Of a DNA stretch of 60,573 nucleotides, positions 39,672-48,807 are shown piece after piece (position 1 is the stretch's first letter; every line of letters starts with the position of its first letter). Origin of the DNA: a virus; the IMG/VR virus record IMGVR_UViG_3300042889_001694, positions 1 to 60,573 of that record; one strand, written 5' to 3'. Both the position numbers and the translations under genes were made by a program. The notes under the pieces are model-generated. The model did no database searches. It was not told the origin of the DNA and was given only the letters and a program-made list of their open reading frames with translations.

Positions 39672-41194
39672 TTGAACAACACGATCTAACCGCAGCTCAA
39701 AAAGACTACGCAGTGTTTTTACCTGCGGTGTCGAGCTTTTATTCCACATATATAGGCAAACAAAGATTTGACCCATATATTCCTCCAACCAGGATGCCAC
39801 AAGGCATTCCCGACATGGAACAACTGAATTGGCTTAATCCACAAAAAGGGCTGTTTCCTTACAAGTGGAGTTTGTACAGTGCAGGACATGCCAACTTAGA
39901 TCTTACAAAACATAATCCCAAAGAGGACATGATTCGCAATCGTGACCCCAACAGTTTTATGATTGCCGATTCGGGTGGGTTCCAAATTGCCAAAGGTGTC
40001 TGGCCCGGCCGTTGGGCTGACCCCACTGACAAAGAAGCTGAGAAAAAGCGCAGAGCAGTGTTGGAGTGGCAGTGTGGTATTGCCACATATGGAATGACCA
40101 TGGATATACCCACATGGACATGTACCAATCCAGAATGGGCGGCTGCGGCAGGTATCTACAGTTATGATGATGCAGTCAAGGCAACCAAATACAATAATGA
40201 ATACTGGATGGCAAACCGTCATGGCAATGTTAAGATTCTAAATGTATTGCAAGGAGCCAATCATGCCGATGCCGACAACTGGTACGAGGTTATGAAAGAC
40301 TATTGCAACGCTGACAAACATCAGCGACCATTTGACGGTTGGGGCATGGGTGGTCAGAACATGTGCGATGTTCATCTTGTGCTTCGTCGGCTGGTGTCAT
40401 TGATACACGATGGCTTGTTGGAAAAAGGTCAACATGACTGGATGCACTTTTTGGGAACTAGTAAATTGGAATGGGCGGTGTTGCTAACTGACATCCAACG
40501 TGCTGTTAGACATTATCATAATCCCAATTTTACCATCAGCTTTGATTGTGCTAGTCCTTTCCTGGCCACTGCCAATGGACAATTGTATCACAGTATTGTG
40601 ACCGAGAATCGTGACAAGTGGAGTTATCGCATGAGTTCCACTGTGGATGACAAAAAGTACTCGCTGGATAATCGATTGTTCGGTGATGCAGTAAGACAAG
40701 ACAAGATACATAATAATTTTGAAGACAGTCCCATTTCCAGTCGGTTGAAAGTTTCAGATATCTGTGTCTACAAACCAGGTGACTTGAACAAGATTGGCAA
40801 AGAAGGCAAAACCAGTTGGGATAGTTTCAGTTATGCATTGCTTATGGGTCACAACGTGTGGACTCACATTGAAGCTGTGCAACGTGCCAATCGAGTGTAC
40901 GATTCAGGTCAGGGTCCTGGCATGTTGATGCATCCACATGACAAATGGTATGACTTTAGAAGTGTGATTGAACGTGTGTTTGCTGCTCGCGACAGACAAA
41001 AGAGTCTGCAGATTATTGATGATCATGCCAGCATTTGGGAACGAGTGATTGGCACACGTGGGTACACTGGCAAACGAGCATTTAACTCACTCAGTATGTT
41101 TAACAACTTGTTTGACACTGGATCCACTGCCGAGGTTGACGCAGAAGAATCACTTGATGAAGGATTGCTTGATCAACTGGAAGGCAGTGTTTGA
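39668..41194 (+). CDS. dpdA: DpdA-like transglycosylase (7-deazaguanine in DNA)
   Basis: A 508-residue protein related to tRNA-guanine transglycosylase. The nucleophile-region motif FMIADSGGFQIAKG places an Asp at residue 101; LNVLQGANH matches the TGT base-binding Gln-Gly; WGMGGQN matches the Gly-Gly loop; and FLGTSKLEW...ISFDCASPFLATANGQLY matches the motif with the catalytic Asp (about 293). The zinc cluster CxCxxC of tRNA enzymes is missing, as in DpdA, which swaps guanine for preQ0-type bases in phage DNA. GTG start overlaps the clamp stop. With QueD-like (43174) and FolE (57390) it suggests modified DNA. Confidence 0.82.
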   Translation: MIEQHDLTAAQKDYAVFLPAVSSFYSTYIGKQRFDPYIPPTRMPQGIPDMEQLNWLNPQKGLFPYKWSLYSAGHANLDLTKHNPKEDMIRNRDPNSFMIADSGGFQIAKGVWPGRWADPTDKEAEKKRRAVLEWQCGIATYGMTMDIPTWTCTNPEWAAAAGIYSYDDAVKATKYNNEYWMANRHGNVKILNVLQGANHADADNWYEVMKDYCNADKHQRPFDGWGMGGQNMCDVHLVLRRLVSLIHDGLLEKGQHDWMHFLGTSKLEWAVLLTDIQRAVRHYHNPNFTISFDCASPFLATANGQLYHSIVTENRDKWSYRMSSTVDDKKYSLDNRLFGDAVRQDKIHNNFEDSPISSRLKVSDICVYKPGDLNKIGKEGKTSWDSFSYALLMGHNVWTHIEAVQRANRVYDSGQGPGMLMHPHDKWYDFRSVIERVFAARDRQKSLQIIDDHASIWERVIGTRGYTGKRAFNSLSMFNNLFDTGSTAEVDAEESLDEGLLDQLEGSV

Positions 41195-41195
41195 C

Positions 41196-41852
41196 GTGAA
41201 TCTTGTGTGCTATCCACACTATGCTGCCGGCGGGCTGGTTTGTAATATACTCAACAATCAGCCCAACACCAACATAACATCCGCAACGTTGTTGGGTCAT
41301 GGCGAGCACGAACTATTCATTGGTGACAGCGATGATGTGTTTGATGAATACTCTGTGGAGGCGTTCAATAAAAAATACCAAGCATTGCTTGGCCGAGATA
41401 GTTTGCTGCCCTGGCAAGGCACGCACTGCCATCCCAAGTTATTGGATCAAGCCATGTTTGAGTCAATATTATCTATCACAACTGCTTCTATAAAAAGCAA
41501 ACTCTATAGATGGATTCGTGTGTACAATTTATATTTTGCACAGAGATGGGCGCAATTGTCTCGGGCACAGCATGATGACAAAATGAGATCCACAGCAAAA
41601 AGTTATCTATTGCCATTTTACCAGTGCAATTATTCTAATGCTTTCAATCTAGAGTTTAGCGACATTGTGGAAAAAACTCCCAGGTTCACAAGACTATGCC
41701 GTCATCTAGCCGGCAACTGTGATTTGACCAAAGTTGACCAGTGGCTAGAACACAATAGTTTTTTAACCAATTTTACCAGCACCAAAGAATACGAATTCTT
41801 TATGCAGGCCGAGTACGAGATCAGCACCCAGCAGGCATATGAGTTCCAGTAA
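41196..41852 (+). CDS. Sulfotransferase-like protein (weak)
   Basis: A 218-residue protein starting with a strand and glycine loop VNLVCYPHYAAGGLVCNIL, comparable to the N-termini of the proteins at 56493 (VRYPNGAGGKFL) and 28525. The rest is helical with many Tyr, Trp and Arg residues. The P-loop-like start is the only argument for a sulfotransferase relation. I use the GTG at 41196 directly after the dpdA stop; an ATG at 41157 inside dpdA is the alternative. Confidence 0.55.
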   Translation: MNLVCYPHYAAGGLVCNILNNQPNTNITSATLLGHGEHELFIGDSDDVFDEYSVEAFNKKYQALLGRDSLLPWQGTHCHPKLLDQAMFESILSITTASIKSKLYRWIRVYNLYFAQRWAQLSRAQHDDKMRSTAKSYLLPFYQCNYSNAFNLEFSDIVEKTPRFTRLCRHLAGNCDLTKVDQWLEHNSFLTNFTSTKEYEFFMQAEYEISTQQAYEFQ

Positions 41853-42588
41853 TACAATTTACACTTTTGGTGATGGGTTTGCCCATGGGCATATCTGGCC
41901 TGAATGGCCGCAAATACTAGCGGCTCTGTTGCCCGATTATCAAATTGTAAATTGTTCTGGCATTGGTGCTGGTAATGAATTTATATTCAGTAATTTAGTA
42001 AATAAATTAATTCAAAACCCAACCGCCATTTATGTTGCACAATGGGCCGGCACAACCAGATTTGATAAACTTATTCAAGACTCTTCCTGGGATCCAGTTA
42101 TTCAACAGGACCCAGCATATTCCAAGAATTTTCAAACCACAGATGGTAACACCTGGTGGTTATCAAGTGCAAGTCAACTGCCGCAAATACAAAAATATCA
42201 CGCAGAGTACGTGCAAGTTGAGCAGGCTCAGTTAAGAACGTTTAACTACATTTGGACTGCAAATCAATTGCTCAAGCACACACAAAATTACATGTTTAGC
42301 AGTTATAGATTTCGGTTTCTCACTGATTCGCAACAGGCTCTCTGTCAACTGCACCCCGACATGACTTCGTTCTCCCAGTCACCGGAATTGGCCAAATTCC
42401 TTACCAAAGAAGTGCAGCCGCATCCAATTGTTCACTTGGAATGGATAAAGCAAATGCTTTTGCCCACCTTGCAAATCAACGTTGATCCAGAATGGCTTGA
42501 CGTATTAACAAAAAGAATGTATAATCAAAACTGGATACCATATGACATTGATCGATCTAGCATATGGGCAAAAATTATTAACCCGTAA
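41839..42588 (+). CDS. SGNH hydrolase-like protein
   Basis: A 249-residue protein with a block I-like start TIYTFGDGFAHGH, where Ser is replaced by Gly-Phe, then CSGIGAGNEFIFSNL (Gly and Asn blocks) as in phage SGNH-like proteins. The usual nucleophile is missing, so it may be inactive. A C-terminal HLEWIKQM... supplies a possible His. Overlaps the previous gene by 14 bases. Similar in layout to the proteins at 2405 and 43839. Confidence 0.6.
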   Translation: MSSSNTIYTFGDGFAHGHIWPEWPQILAALLPDYQIVNCSGIGAGNEFIFSNLVNKLIQNPTAIYVAQWAGTTRFDKLIQDSSWDPVIQQDPAYSKNFQTTDGNTWWLSSASQLPQIQKYHAEYVQVEQAQLRTFNYIWTANQLLKHTQNYMFSSYRFRFLTDSQQALCQLHPDMTSFSQSPELAKFLTKEVQPHPIVHLEWIKQMLLPTLQINVDPEWLDVLTKRMYNQNWIPYDIDRSSIWAKIINP

Positions 42589-42596
42589 GGACCAGA

Positions 42597-43133
42597 ATGA
42601 TTAGAGAAAACCATGACGGTGTGAGATTTTTTACTGGGATCGAAATTGAGAAAACTCCAGCATTTAACAAACAGACTTTGTTTGTGGTAGGAGTTCAGCC
42701 TGTTGAAGAAATACAAGATTGGCTTGACGACTTTGCTTCATATGAAGACAAATCCAAACACGTTGAACACATTTATTTTGGTGCCAACATGAGTTTTCCC
42801 AAATACGACACCAATGCTCGTGGTTGGCTAGACTGGGAGAACATGATCAAGTCATTCTTGGATAAAGGTTATGTATGCACATTGGATATTGATTCTAGTT
42901 GTGTAGAGGGATTGTTAGAATCTGGATTGTGCGAGAACAACAACTTCATTCCCATGATTTCGGTCAAATTGCCCTATATACAACAGCTAGGATATAATGC
43001 TACAATCAAGCTAGACGACAAAGACTTTGATGCTACCAACCCTGGTGTCTGGTGTCACAGCGTACACGCACTAATGCGTCGATCAGTGTTTACTAAGTGG
43101 AATGAATATACCAAGGACGACCCACTTGCATAA
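42597..43133 (+). CDS. Conserved protein near 7-deazaguanine genes
   Basis: A 178-residue protein I cannot name. It shows alternating strands and helices that look like half a TIM barrel: TLFVVGVQ, HIYFGANMSF, VCTLDIDSS, IPMISVKLPYI, YNATIKLDDKDF. There is no CxxxCxxC, so it is not a radical SAM QueE, and no SGGxDS for QueC. It lies between the DpdA-like and QueD-like genes with AAGGA before the ATG, so a link to base modification is possible. Confidence 0.6.
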   Translation: MIRENHDGVRFFTGIEIEKTPAFNKQTLFVVGVQPVEEIQDWLDDFASYEDKSKHVEHIYFGANMSFPKYDTNARGWLDWENMIKSFLDKGYVCTLDIDSSCVEGLLESGLCENNNFIPMISVKLPYIQQLGYNATIKLDDKDFDATNPGVWCHSVHALMRRSVFTKWNEYTKDDPLA

Positions 43134-43173
43134 TAAGTATCATGTATTTACAAATTTTTAATACCTATCAAAT

Positions 43174-43617
43174 ATGAACCAAGCACTCAGAGAACAAGCA
43201 GAACGTATCAAACTCAAGGCCGAACGTAAAATTTGGGTTACCTTTCGAAAAGAAGGGATTCACAAATATCCGGCTGCATTAACTGACCCTACCCTTGCCA
43301 CTGGAGATGAGTATGATGTAAGTTTTCTTGGATACCCACATAGACATATCTTTCACTTCCAAGTCTGGATTGATGTTTTACACAACGATCGAGATATCGA
43401 GTTCATCCAGTTCAAACGCTGGTTGGAAAATCTTTACAAAGATGCTGTGCTCACTCTAGACTTTAAAAGTTGCGAGATGATGGCAGATGACCTATATATA
43501 CATATAGCAAGTCGATATCCCGACCGTGCCATATGGATTGAAGTTTCCGAAGACGGTGAGAACGGAGCTTTAATCAAGTATGAAACCCAACAAGCCAACC
43601 TCTCAGTTAAAATTTAA
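43174..43617 (+). CDS. queD: QueD-like 6-carboxytetrahydropterin synthase
   Basis: A 147-residue T-fold protein that aligns in outline with QueD: FRKEGIHKYP (first zinc His, compare FEAAHRLP), GYPHRHIFHFQVWIDV (HxH zinc pair, compare HGHSF), DIEFIQFKRWLENLY (compare the IIDFAELK segment), KSCEMMADDLYIHIA (compare PTSEVLAKWIW) and WIEVSEDGENGA (catalytic Glu). QueD turns dihydroneopterin triphosphate into 6-carboxytetrahydropterin, the step after FolE in 7-deazaguanine synthesis. The assignment rests on motifs read by eye. Confidence 0.65.
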   Translation: MNQALREQAERIKLKAERKIWVTFRKEGIHKYPAALTDPTLATGDEYDVSFLGYPHRHIFHFQVWIDVLHNDRDIEFIQFKRWLENLYKDAVLTLDFKSCEMMADDLYIHIASRYPDRAIWIEVSEDGENGALIKYETQQANLSVKI

Positions 43618-43630
43618 TAAGGCAAATCAA

Positions 43631-43837
43631 ATGGCCAAGATGACATTTACCCCCAATCCAAAAGTACACACTATTTTTGAGGATCTCGAACGTTACTGCG
43701 AGTTCTGTCAAGATTTTGGATATCGGTTTAACGAAAGCGATTTGTACAACTGGAAAAGCTATGCTTACCAGCAGTACAGCAAATTCGCACAAGGCAAATT
43801 TGCCAAAGACATGTGGATCGTAGATAGACGTCGTTGA
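43631..43837 (+). CDS. Small unknown protein
   Basis: A 68-residue protein (MAKMTFTPNPKVHTIFEDL...) with a Cys-x-x-Cys (CEFCQDFG) and a Tyr/Trp-rich helix (YNWKSYAYQQYSKFAQG). Not recognised. It lies one base before the SGNH gene at 43839. I choose the ATG at 43631; the frame is open from 43580, inside queD. Confidence 0.6.
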   Translation: MAKMTFTPNPKVHTIFEDLERYCEFCQDFGYRFNESDLYNWKSYAYQQYSKFAQGKFAKDMWIVDRRR

Positions 43838-43838
43838 A

Positions 43839-44561
43839 ATGACACAACCAACGTTGCTAATTGTAGGCGACAGTTGGGGTTGCGGTGAATGGGACCACAA
43901 CGGCGACCACCAACTGGTGCTCAATCATCCTGGCATGGAAGAGTACCTTGGCAAACATTTCAAGGTTGTGAATCTAAGCAGGGGGTATAGCAGTCACTGG
44001 CAGACTTGCTATGCTCTTTGGAACTACTTGGACACACGAGTAGATGATTCTGAACTTAAAATATTAGTCTTGCAGACCGACGCATTTCGTCCGTTACTGC
44101 ATGAACGATACGATATTGATCTAGACAGCGTTTACTCGCAGTCAACAAGTTTGTTTCATTTGTACGAACAACTGATTGAACTGTTTTACATCAAGCTTGA
44201 TGGTATTGCACAGCAGTTTGACACAGACATTTGGTTGTCGGGCGGTGTTACTGATTTACATACTGGAATTTTGCCAAGTTTTACCAAACTAGTTCCAGTT
44301 TGCACAAGTTGGATACAGTTGTTAGACCAACGACACGTGCCCAGCATCATTCCCTTGAGAATTGATCCAAACTTTTTCTCCACTGCCAAACAACACAACC
44401 GTTATGATCTTTGCAGACAAATTTCTGACTACAGCGATCAACATTTTCTGGGATTGCAAGAAATGCTAGAGACCAATCTGTTTGGACCCGCACACGGTGA
44501 TTTTCACCCCAGTAGATTAGGACATCAAGTGTTTGCTAATCACATACTCAATCGTGTATAA
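43839..44561 (+). CDS. SGNH hydrolase-like protein
   Basis: A 240-residue SGNH hydrolase-like protein. Block I LLIVGDSWGCGEW has the Gly-Asp-Ser of the family with Ser12 as nucleophile; VVNLSRGYSSHWQ provides a Gly/Asn-like block; and GDFHPSRLGHQVFANH near the end supplies the catalytic Asp-x-x-His pattern. It is the best-preserved of the SGNH set. It precedes the promoter for the sugar island. Confidence 0.8.
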   Translation: MTQPTLLIVGDSWGCGEWDHNGDHQLVLNHPGMEEYLGKHFKVVNLSRGYSSHWQTCYALWNYLDTRVDDSELKILVLQTDAFRPLLHERYDIDLDSVYSQSTSLFHLYEQLIELFYIKLDGIAQQFDTDIWLSGGVTDLHTGILPSFTKLVPVCTSWIQLLDQRHVPSIIPLRIDPNFFSTAKQHNRYDLCRQISDYSDQHFLGLQEMLETNLFGPAHGDFHPSRLGHQVFANHILNRV

Positions 44562-44562
44562 T
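44533..44562 (+). promoter_or_regulatory. Sigma70-like promoter for sugar island
   Basis: TTGCTA (44533-44538), 18-base spacer, TATAAT (44557-44562), overlapping the end of the SGNH gene and 27 bases before the ATG at 44590; AAGG lies in the leader. Confidence 0.62.
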
Positions 44563-44589
44563 ACACAAATAAACTACCAAGGTACAACA

Positions 44590-45828
44590 ATGAGAAAACT
44601 ATATTACATGGGGCTTGAAAGTTACGAAGCCCGGTACACACTACAACTAACTGAATGGAATCGCCGAGTATTTGATCAGCGCGGCCTTGATGTGGTATAT
44701 GTACCAGGCACTACACTAGACAATACAAAAGCAATCAGTGTGGGGCAAGTGCTGGACGCACATGGCCGCAGTTATTTTGGCATGAGTCAAATTATGAACT
44801 TGGTTCAATTGATGAAGAATGGAGAAGTTACAAATGAAGATGTTATCTACTTTGAAGACATGTTTCAACCCGGCATTGAATCCCTTCCTTACATATTTGA
44901 TCAGATCCCTGCTAGTCAGCGTCCCCGTGTTTTTGTTAGGTGTCTTGCTCAGTCCATTGATCCTGATGACTTCGTACATGTATGGGGTATGGCAAAATGG
45001 ATGGGACTTTACGAACAAATGGTTAATGAGTTCGTGGATGGGGTTCTCGCAACAAACGAAGAGATGGTTGCTCATATGCGCATTGCTGGATGGCGTGCTC
45101 CTATATATAATATTAGTGGCCTAGCATTTGGCAAGGAAGAAGTGTTAGAGCGTGTTGGTGGTGCAGGAAACATCCGACCATTTGATCAACGAACAATGCG
45201 TGTGGGATTTGCCGCAAGATTTGATCAAGAGAAACAACCTGATTTTTACATGGACTTGATTGAGATGTACCTTGCCCAAGGGTATCAGACACAAATAGAG
45301 TTTGCTATCTTCCAGGGCGGACCACTACGTAGTAATAATCCCAAGTATGTCAAACGTGCTAGGCAGTTAGAAGCTCAGGGCAAACTCAAAATCTACGAAA
45401 ACCTAAAGAAAAATGATTACTATAATCTGCTTAATGATACTCGTGTGCTGTTTAATTGTGCCCTTCAAGATTGGGTTAGTAACACAGTTAGTGAAGCGGA
45501 TACATTAGGATGTAATGTACTGTATCCTGCATATCGTAGTTTCCCCGAGACTTTTGCAAACGATCCCAACCGACTCTACATTCCTTGGAGCATAGATGAT
45601 GCATGCACCAAACTTGACAACTTGCTAGCAGATCCTCATCACAATATGGGTCTTATTAGTGACTGGAACAACGGCACAATTGACCGTACAATCGACATAA
45701 TGGAAACTGCTGGCACCATAGCCGAAGCTGGGCCTGGATGCAAGGCTACTAAATGGTATCGTGGTGGAAATAGATATCGCGACAGCGTTAGTGAAGCTAA
45801 GTATCATGTGAAAAGGATTGAAACTTGA
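44590..45828 (+). CDS. GT-B glycosyltransferase-like protein
   Basis: A 412-residue protein with features of a GT-B glycosyltransferase: MRVGFAARFDQEKQPDFYMDL (start of the C-terminal Rossmann domain), LKIYENLKKNDYYNLLNDTRVLFNCALQDWVSN and SEADTLGCNVLYPAYRSFPE, the usual donor-site Glu region. The N-terminal half has EDVIYFEDMFQPGIE. The donor nucleotide sugar is unknown. It is the first gene of a run to 53333 with overlaps at nearly every junction. Start ATG 44590 follows AAGGTACAACA. Confidence 0.72.
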   Translation: MRKLYYMGLESYEARYTLQLTEWNRRVFDQRGLDVVYVPGTTLDNTKAISVGQVLDAHGRSYFGMSQIMNLVQLMKNGEVTNEDVIYFEDMFQPGIESLPYIFDQIPASQRPRVFVRCLAQSIDPDDFVHVWGMAKWMGLYEQMVNEFVDGVLATNEEMVAHMRIAGWRAPIYNISGLAFGKEEVLERVGGAGNIRPFDQRTMRVGFAARFDQEKQPDFYMDLIEMYLAQGYQTQIEFAIFQGGPLRSNNPKYVKRARQLEAQGKLKIYENLKKNDYYNLLNDTRVLFNCALQDWVSNTVSEADTLGCNVLYPAYRSFPETFANDPNRLYIPWSIDDACTKLDNLLADPHHNMGLISDWNNGTIDRTIDIMETAGTIAEAGPGCKATKWYRGGNRYRDSVSEAKYHVKRIET

Positions 45829-46772
45829 AAATAGTTTATGTTACTGGATGTTTGGGATTTATTGGTGGTCACGTGACAAGGCAATGTCTTGAACGTGGCT
45901 GGCGTGTTATGGGCGTGGACAAAAAAACTTATGCTAGTAATTCAGATCTATTAGATGAGTTTGGTGCAAATCCAAACTTTAAATTTTTACAACAAGACAT
46001 CAATGATCTTGAATTACTTTATGATTGCGATTATGTGATTAACACAGCTGCCGAATCTCATGTGGACAACAGCATCATGAGTAGCGATGTGTTTTTGAGA
46101 AGCAATATCAATGGGGTGCATCATCTACTTGAGTTGATTCGAGCAATGCCGCCTGTGCGCAGACCAATTTTTTTGCATTTTAGCACAGACGAAGTTTATG
46201 GAGATATTGTTGACGGTAGTCATACCGAGCAGGATATCTTAACACCAAGCAATCCGTACAGTGCCAGCAAGGCCGCAGCCGACATGTTGGTTTTGGCCTG
46301 GGCACGTACTCACAACATTCGCTATGTAATTGTTAGACCCACAAACAATTATGGTATTGGGCAATATGTGGAAAAACTAATTCCAAAATCAATTAAATTT
46401 TTGTCGTTGAATCGCAAAATTGATTTGCATGATAATGGAAACCCAAGTCGAGTATGGTTGCATGCCGGCGACACTGCCCGTGCTGTAATACACATCATTG
46501 ACCAAGGTGTCACTGGTGAGATCTACAACATAAGCGGCAATGCTGAAATGCCAAATCGAGAAGTGATAAAAAAAATATTGTCTTACTATTTTGATGTCGA
46601 TCATGACCATGACTGGGAATCTTTTGTTACTCCTAGTTCTAGACAAGGTCAGGACGTAAGATATGCCATCAATGATAGCAAATTAAAACAATTGGGTTGG
46701 ACTGCAACTGCTGACTTTGATCAAGAATTAGCCCAAGTAGTTAAACACTACAGGAATAATTTTGTATGGTAA
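45825..46772 (+). CDS. RmlB-like nucleotide-sugar 4,6-dehydratase
   Basis: A 315-residue extended short-chain dehydrogenase resembling dTDP-glucose 4,6-dehydratase. Visible: NAD motif TGCLGFIGGHV, AAESHVDNSIMSSDVFLRSN, the catalytic FSTDEVYGDI (Thr-Asp-Glu of dehydratases), PYSASKAAADMLV (Tyr-x-x-x-Lys) and TNNYGIGQYVEKLIPKSI. It would form a 4-keto-6-deoxy sugar, the substrate type for the RfbH-like enzyme downstream. Starts with TTG overlapping the previous stop. Confidence 0.88.
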   Translation: MKIVYVTGCLGFIGGHVTRQCLERGWRVMGVDKKTYASNSDLLDEFGANPNFKFLQQDINDLELLYDCDYVINTAAESHVDNSIMSSDVFLRSNINGVHHLLELIRAMPPVRRPIFLHFSTDEVYGDIVDGSHTEQDILTPSNPYSASKAAADMLVLAWARTHNIRYVIVRPTNNYGIGQYVEKLIPKSIKFLSLNRKIDLHDNGNPSRVWLHAGDTARAVIHIIDQGVTGEIYNISGNAEMPNREVIKKILSYYFDVDHDHDWESFVTPSSRQGQDVRYAINDSKLKQLGWTATADFDQELAQVVKHYRNNFVW

Positions 46773-47491
46773 AAAATTATTTGGTATGTTCAGTGCGTCC
46801 TATATCAGAAAATTGGATGGGCAATGATAGTTCACAATTATATTTAGACTATCAAGAAATGTATCGTTTAAGACTAGCCAGTTTTCAACATTTTGTAAAA
46901 GAACCATTTGAAACAATACTGTGGACGGATCCTGCCACCAACGGCGATACTTGTGCATATCAAAATTGGTTAGATATTAAAGATTTGTGGCACCGAGAAC
47001 CCTGCAATATATTTTGGGCAGGTGCCGACACACTTATGATACGGCCTACAGAATTGTTTTCTGACAGATTCCCCGAATACCGATTGTTTAATTATACTGA
47101 TCCAAAAAGTCATAATGAGTGTATACACCATTTCAACGATGATATACAATATTATCCACATACCATGTTGGATCATGTATGGAAACTTGGAGAAGACTGG
47201 TTGGAACAAAGAGAAACTCACCCAGACCGTAATTGGGGATTTGATCAGTTAAGGCATAATGCTATGTTTTGGAACCAAGACATTGATGAGTCTGATCGAT
47301 TACATCCAGAGATGGCCTATCAAGCAATGCGTTTAAGATCCTTGGATCAAAATGCAATAACCTGGCACAATGAATGGAACCGTATATCCATAAATCAGGC
47401 ACACATATTGCATTTTCACGGCAGTCGCGGTAGTCAGGAAGTAATAAACATTATGAGAAAAATTTCTAATCAACTTGGGATTAAATTATGA
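46766..47491 (+). CDS. Glycosyltransferase-like protein
   Basis: A 241-residue protein with a GT-A-like pattern: an N-terminal strand NYLVCSVRPISENW, FETILWTDPA, and CNIFWAGADTLMIRPTELF, which resembles the D-x-D-like metal site of family 8 or 32 enzymes. C-terminal HILHFHGSRGSQEV carries the His seen in those families. Overlaps its neighbours by seven and four bases. Acceptor unknown. Confidence 0.65.
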   Translation: MVKNYLVCSVRPISENWMGNDSSQLYLDYQEMYRLRLASFQHFVKEPFETILWTDPATNGDTCAYQNWLDIKDLWHREPCNIFWAGADTLMIRPTELFSDRFPEYRLFNYTDPKSHNECIHHFNDDIQYYPHTMLDHVWKLGEDWLEQRETHPDRNWGFDQLRHNAMFWNQDIDESDRLHPEMAYQAMRLRSLDQNAITWHNEWNRISINQAHILHFHGSRGSQEVINIMRKISNQLGIKL

Positions 47492-48807
47492 AACAAATAT
47501 TAGAAGATATTAAAAAATACATTGATGCTAAACACGCTGCCAAGACTTGGGTAGCCGGCAAGGACTTTGTAAACTATGCAGGTCCGCATTTTGACTCAGA
47601 TGAATATGTAGCAGCCGCGGAAGCATTGTTAAACGGTTGGCTGGTAATGGGCAATAAAAGTCTACGATTTGAACAAAAATTTCCAAAAGAATTTGGTAAA
47701 ACTCGTGGAGTGTTGACCAATTCGGGCAGTAGTGCTAACTTGCTTATGATGACAGCTATGAAGTCCAAGCGTGGACACAACTTTCCACCCGGCACCAAGG
47801 TATTGATGCCTATTGCTGGATTCCCAACAACACTTAATCCTACTATTCAAAACGGCTTCACGCCTGTGTTTTGTGATATTGAAATTGATACACTAAACAT
47901 CGATCTAGATCACGCAGAACGTTTGCTCGCGGCAGATCCAGAAATTAAAATTATTACGTTTGCTCATGTACTAGGCAATCCGCCTAACATGGATCGAGTA
48001 ATGGAACTGGTAAACCAGTACAATCTAATCTTATTGGAAGATTGTTGTGATGGACTTGGCACAACTTATGATGGCAAGCCGTTGGGTAGCTTTGGAGAAA
48101 TGGCCAGCTGTAGTTTTTATCCAGCACACCACATGACCATGGGCGAAGGCGGTTTTGTTGCCATGAACGATCCACAGCAAGAGATTATTGTACGCAGTTT
48201 GCGTGAATGGGGACGTGGTTGCTATTGTGTAGGACCCGAGGCCAACAAGTTAAAATGTGGCACTTGTGGCAAGCGATTCAATGAATGGATTCCAGAAATG
48301 CCTGATCAGATTTTTGATCACAAGTATGTATACGACGAAATTGGTTACAATCTAAAGCCAATTGAACTACAAGCGGCAATGGGACTAGAGCAACTTAAAA
48401 AATTGCCAGAGATACATTCCTTGCGTCAACGCAACTACGATCTACTGTTTGCTATCTATAAAAAGTATGAAGAATTTTTTCACTTGCCACGTGCTAGAGA
48501 TAAAGCCGATGTTAGTTGGTTTGCGTTTCCATTAACTATCCGTGAAGGTGCCCCGTTTACCCGCATGGACATTGTTGATTATTTGGAAGAAAATTTAATT
48601 CAAACACGTCCCTACTTTGCTGGTAATATCATGTTGCAACCTGCATACAGTCATTTAATGAATCCTGCAGATGCACGTGACAACTATCCTGTGGCCACAT
48701 TTACTATGAAAAATACCTACTTCCATGGATGCAGTCCAGTTATCACTCCAGAGCAGATTGCCTACATTGGAGAAAAGGTTGACGGCTTTATGAGTTTGTA
48801 CCTATGA
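47488..48807 (+). CDS. RfbH-like PMP-dependent 3-dehydrase
   Basis: A 439-residue protein resembling CDP-4-keto-6-deoxyglucose-3-dehydrase (RfbH, E1). The PLP-lysine is replaced by histidine in SFYPAHHMTMGEGG (His215 region), the hallmark of the PMP-dependent dehydrases E1 and ColD. Cysteines for an iron-sulfur centre are present around CYCVGPEANKLKCGTCGKRF (245, 247, 257, 260) and Cys208. E1 removes the 3-hydroxyl of a 4-keto-6-deoxy sugar, giving 3,6-dideoxy sugars. The partner reductase E3 is not in the window, so a host reductase may serve. Confidence 0.88.
   Translation: MKQILEDIKKYIDAKHAAKTWVAGKDFVNYAGPHFDSDEYVAAAEALLNGWLVMGNKSLRFEQKFPKEFGKTRGVLTNSGSSANLLMMTAMKSKRGHNFPPGTKVLMPIAGFPTTLNPTIQNGFTPVFCDIEIDTLNIDLDHAERLLAADPEIKIITFAHVLGNPPNMDRVMELVNQYNLILLEDCCDGLGTTYDGKPLGSFGEMASCSFYPAHHMTMGEGGFVAMNDPQQEIIVRSLREWGRGCYCVGPEANKLKCGTCGKRFNEWIPEMPDQIFDHKYVYDEIGYNLKPIELQAAMGLEQLKKLPEIHSLRQRNYDLLFAIYKKYEEFFHLPRARDKADVSWFAFPLTIREGAPFTRMDIVDYLEENLIQTRPYFAGNIMLQPAYSHLMNPADARDNYPVATFTMKNTYFHGCSPVITPEQIAYIGEKVDGFMSLYL

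Noticed and set aside
41049-41195. Long N-terminal extension of the 41196 gene inside dpdA
   Set aside because: It would overlap dpdA by almost 150 bases; the glycine-loop strand begins right at the GTG at 41196.
42597-43133. QueE assignment
   Set aside because: No CxxxCxxC radical SAM motif.
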